DNA of 64,000 bases from CAWABB01 sp963780165 (GCA_963780165.1 CAWABB010000001.1:1612001-1676000), one strand, 5' to 3'. Positions 36,059-44,866 are shown, counted from the first letter of the stretch. Notes: generated by a model from the sequence alone, not told the origin. Made by a program: numbers and translations.

Positions 36059-36227
36059 CATACTCCACCACGAAACGATAGAGTCCATAGAGTGAGACCA
36101 CGATGCCGAGAATCTGCCGGAACTGAGGGGGCGTGCTCAGCGGCACGAGGACGCCGAGTGCCACCAGCCCGCCCACAACCATCGCACCTGCGGAGAGCGC
36201 GAGAATCACATAGTGAACGACGCCCAC
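35976..36227 (-). CDS. Small two-helix membrane protein
   Basis: An 83-residue protein from GTG 36227, preceded by AGGGAGGA. It has two helices (HYVILALSAGAMVVGG... and FRQILGIVVSLYGLYRFVVEYV) and an Arg-rich tail. Its last 80 bases overlap the start of the PstS-like gene in another frame. Short two-helix proteins are common at this point of the TonB/ExbBD operons in related bacteria. Its function is unknown. Confidence 0.6.
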   Translation of the reverse strand: MGVVHYVILALSAGAMVVGGLVALGVLVPLSTPPQFRQILGIVVSLYGLYRFVVEYVRSGRRGEAGRRSRRRADGDNGPGLRP

Positions 36228-36292
36228 GCATCCTCCCTGAGAGCCGAACGGGGGAGGCATGCCTCCCCCGTTGCATCGGCACTCGCGTCAGG

Positions 36293-37033
36293 TTACTTGC
36301 GGTCGGCCAGCTTGAACTTGAACGGCACCGACACCCAGACGGCGACGGGACCGTTGTTCATGTAGGCGGGCGTGAAGACGAACTGCTTGGCGGCCTCGAC
36401 TGCGGGCTCGTTGAAGATCTCCGCGTCGCTCTTGATCACCACCACCTGCTTCGCCTTCCCTTCCTTGTCGACCCAGATCTTCACCCAGACCTTGCCTTCG
36501 AGCCCGGCGCGCATGGCGAGCTCCGGATACTTGGGCTCGACCTTCTTCACGACTACCGGTTCCTTCTCCACCGGGACGAAGTCGGGCGGCGGCCCGTCGT
36601 CCTGGATCTGGATGTCCTGCTCGATCTCGACCCCGCTTCCCTCGCCCAGTCCTTCACCCACCGGGGCGACTTGCTGACTCATCTCCGTTTGCGTGGCGAA
36701 CACCTGATCGGCGGTCACCTCCGCATCCGGCACCGGAACGGGCGTACCGACCGTCGGCTTGGCTACCGGAGCAGAGACCGAAATGGGAGGCGGCGTGTTT
36801 GCAGCCGCGATGGACGGAGGCGGCCCGAGATCGCTGTACTTCAAGATGCGGACGGACACGGTGGGCGGCTCCTCCGCCTGGAGCAACCCGCCGAGATAGT
36901 ACGACCCGACAACGCCGAAGTGCATCGCCGTGGAAATTCCCAGCGCGGTCAGCCAGTATCTCTGGTAGTTGCGCTTGAGCTCGACGGCACCGTACTGGCC
37001 ACCCGCGGCGACTGTCGCTGCTGTGCTTGCCAT
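36293..37033 (-). CDS. tonB: TonB energy transducer
   Basis: A 246-residue protein: one N-terminal membrane helix (YWLTALGISTAMHFGVVGSYYL), a Pro-rich periplasmic stretch (EEPPTVSV, GPPPSIAAANTPPPIS), and a C-terminal TonB domain (VEPKYPELAMRAGLEGKVWVKIWVDKEG...EAAKQFVFTPA). It couples the proton-driven ExbB/ExbD motor to outer-membrane transporters. It lies directly downstream of two exbD genes. Confidence 0.93.
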   Translation of the reverse strand: MASTAATVAAGGQYGAVELKRNYQRYWLTALGISTAMHFGVVGSYYLGGLLQAEEPPTVSVRILKYSDLGPPPSIAAANTPPPISVSAPVAKPTVGTPVPVPDAEVTADQVFATQTEMSQQVAPVGEGLGEGSGVEIEQDIQIQDDGPPPDFVPVEKEPVVVKKVEPKYPELAMRAGLEGKVWVKIWVDKEGKAKQVVVIKSDAEIFNEPAVEAAKQFVFTPAYMNNGPVAVWVSVPFKFKLADRK

Positions 37034-37052
37034 GTGGTGTCTTCTCCCTTCC

Positions 37053-37550
37053 CTACGCCTGGGCTTTCTTCAGCAGTTCTTTGTCCTGGTCCGTCATCGG
37101 CGCCAGGCTGAACCGCTGGATGTTGGCGAAGTTCGTCAGCTCGTCGATAATGTCGACCAGGTTGATGTACTTGCCCTCCCGGTCTATCTTTATTAACGCC
37201 ACGACCTTCGGATTAGTTGCCTGCTCTTTCAGGAAGGTCCGCAGCGTCCCCGCAGGGAGCAGCTTCGGCGCCCCGATGCCGGCGCTCCAGTAGATCGCGC
37301 CCTCCTTGTCGATCCTGAGCGTAAGCAGGTTTGATTCCGCTACGTCCACCTTCACGTCCTTGTCGGGCGGGAGGTTGATTTCCATCGTTTGCGGCCTGCT
37401 CATCGACGTCGTCAGCATGAAGAACGTCAGCAGCAGGAACGCAACGTCAACCAGGGGTGTCATGTCGATGCGAACCCCGAGGCGACGACCCTTCTTCTTC
37501 TTCTTGCCTTTGGTTTTTCGCTCTCTTTGAGCGACATCTCCGCCAGCCAT
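37053..37550 (-). CDS. exbD: ExbD/TolR biopolymer transport protein (copy 2)
   Basis: A 165-residue protein with a Lys-rich cytoplasmic N-terminus, one membrane helix carrying the proton-path Asp (IDMTPLVDVAFLLLTFFMLTT), and a periplasmic domain. It is the second of two adjacent, diverged exbD copies; it is longer and more basic at the N-terminus than copy 1. Paired ExbD proteins probably form a mixed dimer inside the ExbB ring. Confidence 0.93.
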   Translation of the reverse strand: MAGGDVAQRERKTKGKKKKKGRRLGVRIDMTPLVDVAFLLLTFFMLTTSMSRPQTMEINLPPDKDVKVDVAESNLLTLRIDKEGAIYWSAGIGAPKLLPAGTLRTFLKEQATNPKVVALIKIDREGKYINLVDIIDELTNFANIQRFSLAPMTDQDKELLKKAQA

Positions 37551-37574
37551 ATGAGTCTCCTGATTCCGGGATCG

Positions 37575-38048
37575 TTACGGTTCGACGTTCGCAGCCAGGT
37601 TGGTGACCAGGCTGAACCGGGTGATCTGCGTCTTGAGCAGGATGTCCATGACGTCCTCGGTCACCCCGTATTCTGAGTTCCGGTCACCCTTGATGACCGT
37701 GCGCAGCTTGGGATTCATCGTGCGTGCCTGCACGAGGAGGTTCCCCAGCTGGTCTTTTTCTACCAGGATGCTCGCCTTCAGCTCGTTTTCCTTCCCGAAC
37801 AGCCGACCCCGCAGAATCTGCGAGTCGAGCCCGAGAAAGATCCGGCCGTCATCGGCGATGTTGATGGTCATGACGTCAGACTCGGGAAGCTTGAATTCCG
37901 AGTGCGACGACGGGAGCGTGATCGAGACCTCTTCCGGCGGTTTGAATTGCGTCGTCAGCATGAAGAACGTGAGCAGCAGAAACGCCACGTCCACCAGCGG
38001 GGTCATGTCGATCCGAACGCCCTGACGATGTGGTTTGAATTTCGGCAT
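37575..38048 (-). CDS. exbD: ExbD/TolR biopolymer transport protein (copy 1)
   Basis: A 157-residue protein with the same helix motif as its neighbour (RIDMTPLVDVAFLLLTFFMLTT) and a periplasmic domain containing IKGDRNSEYGVTEDVMDILLK, typical of ExbD. It is separated by short gaps from exbB upstream and the second exbD downstream. Confidence 0.93.
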   Translation of the reverse strand: MPKFKPHRQGVRIDMTPLVDVAFLLLTFFMLTTQFKPPEEVSITLPSSHSEFKLPESDVMTINIADDGRIFLGLDSQILRGRLFGKENELKASILVEKDQLGNLLVQARTMNPKLRTVIKGDRNSEYGVTEDVMDILLKTQITRFSLVTNLAANVEP

Positions 38049-38070
38049 GGGCTTAGGTCTCCGTCCGCCC

Positions 38071-38850
38071 TTAGTCCGACGTCTTTGTATTCAGGATCTG
38101 GACGACGTTGTAGCTCGACTCGTCGATCATGTACGTAAAGTTATCCACCTTCGTCACGAAGAAATTGTAGGCCACGATACCGATGATGGCGGCCAGCAGA
38201 CCGAGGGCCGTGTTGATGAGCGCTTCGGAGATACCGATGGAGAGCTGGATGGCGTCCGGGGCGCCCGCGCGGGCAAGGGCGGCAAACGCACGGATCATAC
38301 CGATGGTCGTCCCGAGCAGACCCATCATCGTTGCGATCGACGCGATGGTCGACAGAGCGACGAGATTGCGCTCGAGCAATGGTGTTTCGAGGCTGCTCGC
38401 CTCTTCGATGGCGCGCTGCACTTCGGCCATCTTCTTGTCGGGATCGAGCTTCTTGTCACCCTGGATGCCCTTGAATCGCTCCAGGCCGGTGCGGATGATA
38501 TTCGCCGCGGAACCGCGCTGCTTGTCGCATGCCTTGATGGCGTCGTCGATGCGGCCGGCCATCAGGTGGCCCTGCATCTCCTTCAGGAACTTCGGGACAG
38601 ACGCACGACCCTGGGCCTTCTTGAGCGAAAAGACGCGCTCGAACACGAGCGTGAAATCCAGCAGCGTCAGAGTGATCAGGAGGGGCACAACGATGCCACC
38701 GGTGTAGACCGTTCCAAGCAGGTTGTTCGGGACCGTGCGCACCTCGCCATTCGCGAAGTTCGCCGGGTTCCCCAGCACGAAGATGTAGATGATGAACGCG
38801 ATGGCGGCGGTTGCGATGATGGCCACCGTGAGGAAAATGGACTGCTTCAT
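38071..38850 (-). CDS. exbB: ExbB/TolQ/MotA-type proton channel
   Basis: A 259-residue inner-membrane protein with an N-terminal helix, a second helix (YTGGIVVPLLITLTLLDFTLVFERVF), a cytoplasmic helical domain, and the conserved pair LLGTTIGMIRAF and GISEALINTALGLLAAIIGIVAYN. It forms the ring of the TonB motor with ExbD. AGGAGT precedes the ATG. It is the first gene of the operon exbB-exbD-exbD-tonB-small protein-PstS-like-TPR. Confidence 0.93.
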   Translation of the reverse strand: MKQSIFLTVAIIATAAIAFIIYIFVLGNPANFANGEVRTVPNNLLGTVYTGGIVVPLLITLTLLDFTLVFERVFSLKKAQGRASVPKFLKEMQGHLMAGRIDDAIKACDKQRGSAANIIRTGLERFKGIQGDKKLDPDKKMAEVQRAIEEASSLETPLLERNLVALSTIASIATMMGLLGTTIGMIRAFAALARAGAPDAIQLSIGISEALINTALGLLAAIIGIVAYNFFVTKVDNFTYMIDESSYNVVQILNTKTSD

Positions 38851-38901
38851 CGGTTACTCCTGTGAATGTGGGTGAGGGTTACAATCGTTGTGGCGCGAGC
38901 G

Positions 38902-39258
38902 CTAGGCCAGCGTCGCCTCGAGGGCCTTCACAGCTTCCTCCCTCGTCTCGGTGACTTCGAACACGAGCGTCAGCTTGGTGATCACGAAAATGTTGTTGAT
39001 GTTCTTGTTGATGCCGGTCATCTTCACCTTGCCGCCGTTCCGCGAGAATGTGGTGTGCGTCGAGACCAGCACGCCGATCGCCGTGCTGTTCAGATAGGTG
39101 ACCTTGGACAGGTCGATGATCAGGTTCTTCGTGCCCTGTTCCACGAAGTCCGCCACGGCACTCCGGAGTTCGTCCGTTTCCTCGCCGCCAACAAGCGAAC
39201 CCTTGACTTCGATAATGCCGATCTTGCCGCTGTGGAGCGTTGTGGTTTTCACCGACAT
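38902..39258 (-). CDS. STAS-domain anti-sigma factor antagonist
   Basis: A 118-residue SpoIIAA-like protein: GIIEVKGSLVGGEETDELR, LIIDLSKVTYLNSTAIGVLVSTHTTF with the Ser that is normally phosphorylated, and KMTGINKNINNIFVITKL. Such proteins release a sigma factor or other target by binding a kinase-type anti-sigma factor. The start at 39258 follows GGAGGA; the longer frame adds no conserved sequence. A near-perfect sigma-54 promoter lies about 90 bases upstream of translation. No partner kinase is adjacent. Confidence 0.9.
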   Translation of the reverse strand: MSVKTTTLHSGKIGIIEVKGSLVGGEETDELRSAVADFVEQGTKNLIIDLSKVTYLNSTAIGVLVSTHTTFSRNGGKVKMTGINKNINNIFVITKLTLVFEVTETREEAVKALEATLA

Positions 39259-39586
39259 GGTTCCTCCAAAGATACGGGCTAACGATGATGTGAGTGAAGA
39301 CGCGATCGCCGCAGGCACAGATGATGACATGGGGCGAAACCTCCCGCACGGGGAGAATGCAAACCCGATGCCACCCGGACCCGGCGTGAGGAGAATCCGC
39401 CGACGCCCTTCATATCAACACGTTATCACCTGAGATGTGCCACACGGAAGTATCGCGCGGAATGCAGAATGCACGGCGATCGAGGCACGAAACAGGAAGG
39501 AACGTCCAAGCCAGTGCGGGCCAATATAGTAACCGACCCTGCAAATTGCAAGAAACCGCGGGCCTCCAGAGACCTCGAGAATGACC
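39259..39586. other. Regulatory intergenic region
   Basis: This region between the STAS gene and the NtrC-type regulator holds the sigma-54 site at 39358-39373 and a dyad TGTG-C-CACA at 39436-39444, about 63 bases upstream of it, a possible activator site. No gene is evident. Confidence 0.6.
39358..39373 (-). promoter_or_regulatory. Sigma-54 promoter of STAS gene
   Basis: On the minus strand the site reads TGGCAT-CGGGT-TTGCA, matching all key bases, with 10 bases between GG and GC. The start would be near 39347. The NtrC-type activator gene at 39587-40903 lies directly upstream. Confidence 0.72.
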
Positions 39587-40903
39587 CTAGAGGCCGTATT
39601 TCTTGCGTTTTCTCCAGAGCGTGGTCGGGTCGATACCCAGGATTCTGGCGGCCTCGTCCAGGTCCCTGGCGATCCGCAATACGCGCACGATGTGCTGCTG
39701 CTCCACCTCCTCGAGGGACATCGGACGTTGCGACGCATCCCCCAGCGACTGGAATTCCTCCGGAAGATGCTGCAACTGAACGCCCGTCCCGTGCGAGAGG
39801 ATCAGCGCCCGTTCAATGATGTTCTCCAGCTCCCGGATGTTCCCGCGCCACGCGTACGCGTCCAGCGCGCGCTGCGCCTCGGGGCTGACGGTCACGTTCG
39901 ACCCGTCCTTCGCGACGAAGTGCTGAACCAGCAACGGAATGTCCTCGGTCCGCTCCCGGAGCGGAGGCAGCTTCAACCGCACCGCGTTCAGACGATAGAA
40001 CAGATCCTCGCGGAACGCTCCCGATTGCACCGCGGCTTCGAGATCCCTGTTCGTGGCCGCAAGCACGCGCACGTCTACCTTCCGGGTCGCCGTCTCCCCA
40101 ACGCGCTCGAATTCCCTGCTCTGAAGAAAACGGAGCAGCTTCACCTGCGTGGCCGGAGCGATCTCGCCGATCTCGTCGAGAAACACCGTGCCGCCGTCCG
40201 CCGCCTCGAACCTGCCCTGTCGGTCGCGGACCGCGCCCGTGAACGAACCGCGGGCGTGGCCGAACAGCTCGCTCTCCAGCAACGTCTCGGCAAGCGCGCT
40301 GCAGGTGACCGTAATGAACGGACGGGTCGCCCTCCCGCTGTTCCGGTGGACGAGATGCGCCAGCAGCTCCTTCCCCGTCCCGCTCTCCCCTTCGATCAAG
40401 ACCGAGATCGAGCTTGGAGCCACCCGGAGCGCGAGATCGATCACCCCCTGCATCTTCGCGTTGCGCGTGACGATCTCGCCGGTCCCCTCCCGGAGCGCCA
40501 GTTCCTCCTTCAGTTCCTGGACCTCCCTGCGCAGGCAGTGATGCTCGAACGCCCGGTCCACGAGCCGCTGGAGATCCGCGAACTCGAACGGCTTCTGAAT
40601 GTAATCGTACGCACCCGCCTTGATAGCCTCGACAGCGCTGTCAATTCTCCCGTGCGCCGTCATCAGCATGACGGTTGTGAACGGCGACACCAGCCGCGTC
40701 TCCTTGAGGAGCTCGATCCCGTCGATCGGCTGCATCTTCAGATCGTACAGGGCAAGATCGAAGTACCGCCCGCGCAGCGCCTCCCGCGCCTTCAGAGGAT
40801 TCAGGAACGGCGTGACCTCAAACTCCGAAGCTTCCAGGGCGATCCGGACCGTCGTGAGGATGTTCTGCTCGTCGTCGACCAGAAGGATGGAGCCCCGTGC
40901 CAT
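39587..40903 (-). CDS. Sigma-54 dependent response regulator, NtrC family (second copy)
   Basis: A 438-residue regulator: a receiver with phospho-acceptor Asp54 and Lys104, an AAA+ domain with GESGTGKE at 172-179, and a Fis-type C-terminus (LDEAARILGIDPTTLWRKRKKY). The sigma-54 contact loop reads GSFTGA (219-224) rather than GAFTGA, a common functional variant. It starts two bases after the stop of the histidine kinase gene, so the two form a pair. The sigma-54 promoter at 39358 just downstream is a likely target. Confidence 0.95.
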   Translation of the reverse strand: MARGSILLVDDEQNILTTVRIALEASEFEVTPFLNPLKAREALRGRYFDLALYDLKMQPIDGIELLKETRLVSPFTTVMLMTAHGRIDSAVEAIKAGAYDYIQKPFEFADLQRLVDRAFEHHCLRREVQELKEELALREGTGEIVTRNAKMQGVIDLALRVAPSSISVLIEGESGTGKELLAHLVHRNSGRATRPFITVTCSALAETLLESELFGHARGSFTGAVRDRQGRFEAADGGTVFLDEIGEIAPATQVKLLRFLQSREFERVGETATRKVDVRVLAATNRDLEAAVQSGAFREDLFYRLNAVRLKLPPLRERTEDIPLLVQHFVAKDGSNVTVSPEAQRALDAYAWRGNIRELENIIERALILSHGTGVQLQHLPEEFQSLGDASQRPMSLEEVEQQHIVRVLRIARDLDEAARILGIDPTTLWRKRKKYGL

Positions 40904-40905
40904 CG

Positions 40906-42771
40906 TCAGACTCCGCTGCTGTTCTGATGCGCGAGCGCCGGAATCCGGAAGTGGAAGCTGCTCCCCCGCCCCGGCTCACTTTCCGCCCAGATGGATCCGC
41001 CGTACGCTTCGACGATCTCCTTCGCGATGGCCAGACCCAGGCCGACGCTCCCGGGGGTGGACTCGGAAGCCTGTTTCACCTGCACGAACTTGTCAAAGAT
41101 GCTCGCGAGGTACTCGGGGGGTATCCCGTGCCCGCTGTCGCGCACGCTCACCAGGAGCGCTCCGTCGTCCTCGCGCGCGCGGACGGTGACGGTGCCGCCC
41201 GGCTCGGTGTGCTTCAGGGCGTTCGTGGCGAGGTTGGTCAGCACCGAGGCCAGCGCCTGCTCGTCCACAACCAGATGCGGGAGCGACGCGGGAAGGTCCG
41301 TCTCCAGCGCCACCCCCTTCTCGGTGAACTGCACCTGCAGCGGCCGAAGGATCTGCTCGATCGCCACGCCCGGATCCAGCTCCTCGTTCCTGAGCTGGGC
41401 TCTCCCCGATTCGAGCTTGGAGAGCTGGAGCAGCTCGCGTGCAAGCTTCGTGAGCCGTACGCAGTCCTGCCGCGCGGAATCAATCAACTCCTTTTGCCGG
41501 TCGTTCAGGGGGCCCAGAATCCCGCGATTGAGGATGTCAACGCTCATCCCGATCGAGGTCACCGGCGTGCGGAATTCGTGCGACAGGGTGGCGATGAAAT
41601 CAGATTTCATCCTGTCCAGCTCCTTGAACTGCGTGACGTCCTGCAGGATGAGCAGAACCCCGTACGCCGTGCCCGCCCCGGCGGCGATCGTGGAGACTGT
41701 CGGCCTGAAGAACAGCATCTTCCCGTCCCGCTCGAACTCGAGCGTCCGCACGGCGGAATCCCCCCGCGTGCCATGTCTAAGCCTGCGACGCTCGAGCAAC
41801 TCCCGGATGCGCGCGTCGGGGATCACCTGCGCGACCGGCACACCCACCGACCTGGCAGCGTCGATGCCGAAGAGACCGGCCACGACGCCGTTCACGTGCA
41901 CAATCCTGCCCCCCCCGTCGGTCACGATGATGCCGTCCGTCATGGACGCGACGATGGCCTCAGACTTCCTCTTCTCCGCCAGGATCTGGTCGATATTCAT
42001 CTGTTCGTACTGCCGGAGCCGCTCGGTCATCTTGTTGAACTCCCTGCTGAGCTGGCCGATCTCGTCGTCGGAGAGCACGTCGATCTTCAGATCCAGCTTC
42101 CCCCGGCCGATCTGCTTCACGGTGTCTGTCAGCCGCTCTGCCGGCTGGACGACCGACTTCGTAAGCCACGCGGTGGCGATGACGCTCAGCCCCAGCGCGA
42201 CGATGGAGGCGATGAGCACGCCGAATGCCGTCTGGTTCGCCAGCGAGCGCGTGGTTGTTTCCGCGGCGTTGATCGCCCTCTGGTTTGCGTCGAATACCTG
42301 GAAGCTGAGGTCCCGCAGCCGCACACCCGGCTCGCGCACCCTGCGACTGTAGAACTCCCGCGCCTCGCCAACGGCACCCTGCACAATCATTGCCCGCATC
42401 ACCTCCGCCGCCTGCGCATACCGGCGATAGGTCGCCTGGATGGAATCCCGCAGCTCCACATCCTCGGGCAAGTTCAGCCGGCGGAACGCCTGGTCCAGCC
42501 ACGAGACGAACAGCTCTGAGTTTTCCTGGTAGGTCCCGACAACCGCGACCGTATCTTCCCCTTCTGCCGCCAGTAGGAGCGAGCTCTCCAGCCGCCCGAG
42601 CGCGGTCACCATGTTCTCGGCAGCCAGCACGCCCTGGTAGTTCTCCCGGACGGCGGTCGCGACGGTATTCCCCAGCGTATAGAAATTGTAGATCGACCAG
42701 AAGCTCGCAATGAGGTTGAGGACGACGAGACCCGAAAACGTCAGGATGATCTTGGCGCGCAGCGATTGCAT
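40906..42771 (-). CDS. Membrane sensor histidine kinase (4HB-HAMP-PAS-HisKA)
   Basis: A 621-residue kinase: helix 1 at about 8-30, a helical periplasmic sensor domain at 31-180, helix 2 at 181-204, HAMP at 205-258, PAS at 268-380, HisKA with His398 in DFIATLSHEFRTPVTSIG, and an ATPase domain (DSGHGIPPEYL, VGLGLAIAKEIVEAYGG). It senses a periplasmic or membrane cue and phosphorylates the NtrC-type regulator encoded next. The ATG at 42771 overlaps the stop of the barrel gene by one base; the very long upstream frame is antisense noise. Confidence 0.93.
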   Translation of the reverse strand: MQSLRAKIILTFSGLVVLNLIASFWSIYNFYTLGNTVATAVRENYQGVLAAENMVTALGRLESSLLLAAEGEDTVAVVGTYQENSELFVSWLDQAFRRLNLPEDVELRDSIQATYRRYAQAAEVMRAMIVQGAVGEAREFYSRRVREPGVRLRDLSFQVFDANQRAINAAETTTRSLANQTAFGVLIASIVALGLSVIATAWLTKSVVQPAERLTDTVKQIGRGKLDLKIDVLSDDEIGQLSREFNKMTERLRQYEQMNIDQILAEKRKSEAIVASMTDGIIVTDGGGRIVHVNGVVAGLFGIDAARSVGVPVAQVIPDARIRELLERRRLRHGTRGDSAVRTLEFERDGKMLFFRPTVSTIAAGAGTAYGVLLILQDVTQFKELDRMKSDFIATLSHEFRTPVTSIGMSVDILNRGILGPLNDRQKELIDSARQDCVRLTKLARELLQLSKLESGRAQLRNEELDPGVAIEQILRPLQVQFTEKGVALETDLPASLPHLVVDEQALASVLTNLATNALKHTEPGGTVTVRAREDDGALLVSVRDSGHGIPPEYLASIFDKFVQVKQASESTPGSVGLGLAIAKEIVEAYGGSIWAESEPGRGSSFHFRIPALAHQNSSGV

Positions 42772-43475
42772 CAGAGCATCACGCCCACGAACGGACCGTG
42801 GGCAAACGTTGTGTAGTTGAACTCCTCGTTCGACATGGACCACGTCTGATAGCGCACCCGGTAGCCCACGGCGAGCCCGTCGAGAATCCCGATGCGTGGG
42901 AAGAGAAGAACCGCCTCGCCGACCGCCGCTGCCGAGAACCCGCCCGTGAAATTGTAGGCCTCGGTGCTGTAGTGTACAAGCCCGCCGGCACGAACGCTCA
43001 CCTCCATCCCGGAGGTCCGGTGCCTCACTTCCAGGCCGGTCCCGACGCCGACGCTTGCGATGTTGAACGTGTTGCGTTCCGGTCCCGCGGCCTCGGCCTT
43101 TGTGTAGTCCGCCCCCAGCATGACGGGAAGGATCAGTGTCGTCGGACCGGGGCCCGTGATCGGAAAGGGGAACGCATAGATGAGGTTGACGACGATGGAT
43201 GCGTGCGACTCGCCCTGCTGGTCGAACGACGCATACCCGACGGCGAGATCCACCGGTCCTTGCCTCAACCCGAGTGTGGCCATGACGGCGTTGTAGTCGA
43301 TCTGAACGTCGGGAGGTGCGGTGTTGCTGGCCAGGGGCCCGAAGGTCCGGAACGCCGCGCCCGCCCAGAGATACCGCCACTCCGCGGGCGCGACATCGGC
43401 CGGCTCTTCGTACTGCGCCGCAACCCGCCCCGCGTACACCAGCAGCAATGCGAACGTGAACAGCACTTCCCGCAT
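42771..43475 (-). CDS. Putative outer-membrane beta-barrel protein
   Basis: A 234-residue protein with a signal peptide (MREVLFTFALLLVYAGRVAAQ) and alternating strands rich in Gly, Tyr and aromatics, ending in a short C-terminal strand (HGPFVGVML). It fits a small barrel of 8-10 strands with no further family match. It is translationally coupled at both ends (one-base overlaps with the CorC gene and the kinase gene), so it could report envelope state to the kinase; that is inference. Confidence 0.65.
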   Translation of the reverse strand: MREVLFTFALLLVYAGRVAAQYEEPADVAPAEWRYLWAGAAFRTFGPLASNTAPPDVQIDYNAVMATLGLRQGPVDLAVGYASFDQQGESHASIVVNLIYAFPFPITGPGPTTLILPVMLGADYTKAEAAGPERNTFNIASVGVGTGLEVRHRTSGMEVSVRAGGLVHYSTEAYNFTGGFSAAAVGEAVLLFPRIGILDGLAVGYRVRYQTWSMSNEEFNYTTFAHGPFVGVML

Positions 43476-44812
43476 CAGGCCTCCCGTGTTTCCGGAGCTA
43501 CGCCGGTTCCCCGCGGTTCGCCGATCTTCTTGAGCCGCAGCGTCTTCACTGTCTTGCCCTGGACCACCTCCACCGTCGCCTGCCAGCTTCCCATAGACAC
43601 GGTCGCACCCCGCTCCGGCATCCTCCCGAGCAGCTGCAGCGCGTACCCGCTCACCGTCACCACCTCGCGCGACTCCAGCTCGATCCCGAACATCTGCTCG
43701 AACTCATGCAGCGAGAACGAGCCGTCGACGAGGAACTCGCTGTCGCTGATCCGCTGCACGAGCGGATTCTCGACATCAAACTCGTCCCGGATGTCGCCGA
43801 CAAGCTCTTCGAGCACGTTCTCCAATGTCACCAGGCCCGCAGTCCCTCCGTACTCGTCGACCACGGCGGCCATCAGGACACGGCGCGTGAGGAACGTGGT
43901 GAGGATGGTTTCGAGCGGCATCGTCTCGGGAATGAAGAGCATTTCCCGGCGGATGCTCATGAGATCCTTCCCGGGGCCGGTCTCTCCCTTGAGGCGGAAG
44001 AGGTCCTTGAGGTGGATCATCCCGACGACGTTGTCCATGTTCCGCTCGCACAGCGGGTATCGGGTGAACTGGTTCTCCAGTGCGATCGCGATGTTCTGCT
44101 GAATCGTCTTGTCCGTGAAGAGGGCCACGACGTTCGTGCGCGGAACCATCACCTCGCGGACCGACCGCTCACGGAAGTCGATGGCGTTCAGCGAAATCGA
44201 TTTCCCCAGTCCCGAGAGCACGGTGCCGGTCGAGAGCAGCAGCCGGATTTCCTCCTCCGAGTGGCCGCCCTCCCTTTCGCGCCCGGTCTGGATCCCGAGC
44301 GCTTTCAGGAACCGGTTGGCGCTTTCGTTGACGATCCAGATAAACGGGCGGAAGACGACATAGAAAAGGTGCAACGGCCTCGCGACGCCGAGCGTTGTCT
44401 TCTTCGCGAACTGGATCGCATACCATTTCGGGGCCTGTTCGCCGACGACGATGTGCAGGAACGTGATGATCGAGAATGCGATGGCGAATGCGACGGCGTG
44501 CAGCACGGCGTGCTGCGTCAGCCCTGCAAGTTCCAGGGGGCCGCGCAGGATTTCGGCGACGAACGGCTCCCCGACCCATCCCAGACCAAGGCTGGTCATC
44601 GTGATGCCGAGCTGGCTGGCGGAGAGGTAGCTGTCAAGGTGGGCGACAATGTGCCGCGCGATCCGGCCCGTGGCGGACCCCGAGCGGGCAAGTGGCTCGA
44701 TCTCGCTCGCGCGCACCTTCACGATCGCAAACTCGGAAGCGACGAAGAAGGCGTTCAGCAGGACGAGAAGGCTGACGCCGAGGACCTCAAGGATGATGGT
44801 CGTGACGCTCAT
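43475..44812 (-). CDS. CorC/HlyC family transporter-like protein (CNNM, CBS domains)
   Basis: A 445-residue protein from ATG 44812: an N-terminal CNNM/DUF21 membrane domain (VLLNAFFVASEFAIVKVR, TSLGLGWVGEPFVAEIL), two CBS domains (VREVMVPRTNVVAL, VVDEYGGTAGLVTLENVLEELVGDI) and a C-terminal CorC domain. Members are linked to Mg/Co efflux or membrane integrity. It is first in the operon CorC-barrel-kinase-NtrC, with one-base overlaps. A promoter with correct spacing precedes it. Confidence 0.92.
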   Translation of the reverse strand: MSVTTIILEVLGVSLLVLLNAFFVASEFAIVKVRASEIEPLARSGSATGRIARHIVAHLDSYLSASQLGITMTSLGLGWVGEPFVAEILRGPLELAGLTQHAVLHAVAFAIAFSIITFLHIVVGEQAPKWYAIQFAKKTTLGVARPLHLFYVVFRPFIWIVNESANRFLKALGIQTGREREGGHSEEEIRLLLSTGTVLSGLGKSISLNAIDFRERSVREVMVPRTNVVALFTDKTIQQNIAIALENQFTRYPLCERNMDNVVGMIHLKDLFRLKGETGPGKDLMSIRREMLFIPETMPLETILTTFLTRRVLMAAVVDEYGGTAGLVTLENVLEELVGDIRDEFDVENPLVQRISDSEFLVDGSFSLHEFEQMFGIELESREVVTVSGYALQLLGRMPERGATVSMGSWQATVEVVQGKTVKTLRLKKIGEPRGTGVAPETREA

Positions 44813-44830
44813 GGCCTTGGCAAGTAGATT

Positions 44831-44859
44831 AATGTACGCCAAGTGCCCAGGGAAATCAA
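44831..44859 (-). promoter_or_regulatory. Sigma-70 type promoter of corC operon
   Basis: On the minus strand TTGATT and TACATT are spaced by 17 bases, just ahead of the ATG at 44812. Confidence 0.55.
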
Positions 44860-44866
44860 CATGCCG

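Noticed and set aside
39436..39451. Second TGGCAC on the minus strand upstream of the STAS gene
   Set aside because: No TTGC at the right distance; kept only as part of a dyad that may bind an activator.
42772..43380. N-terminal 200-residue extension of the sensor kinase
   Set aside because: It runs antisense-like through the barrel gene in another frame, is Arg-rich, and the ATG at 42771 starts directly with a membrane helix.
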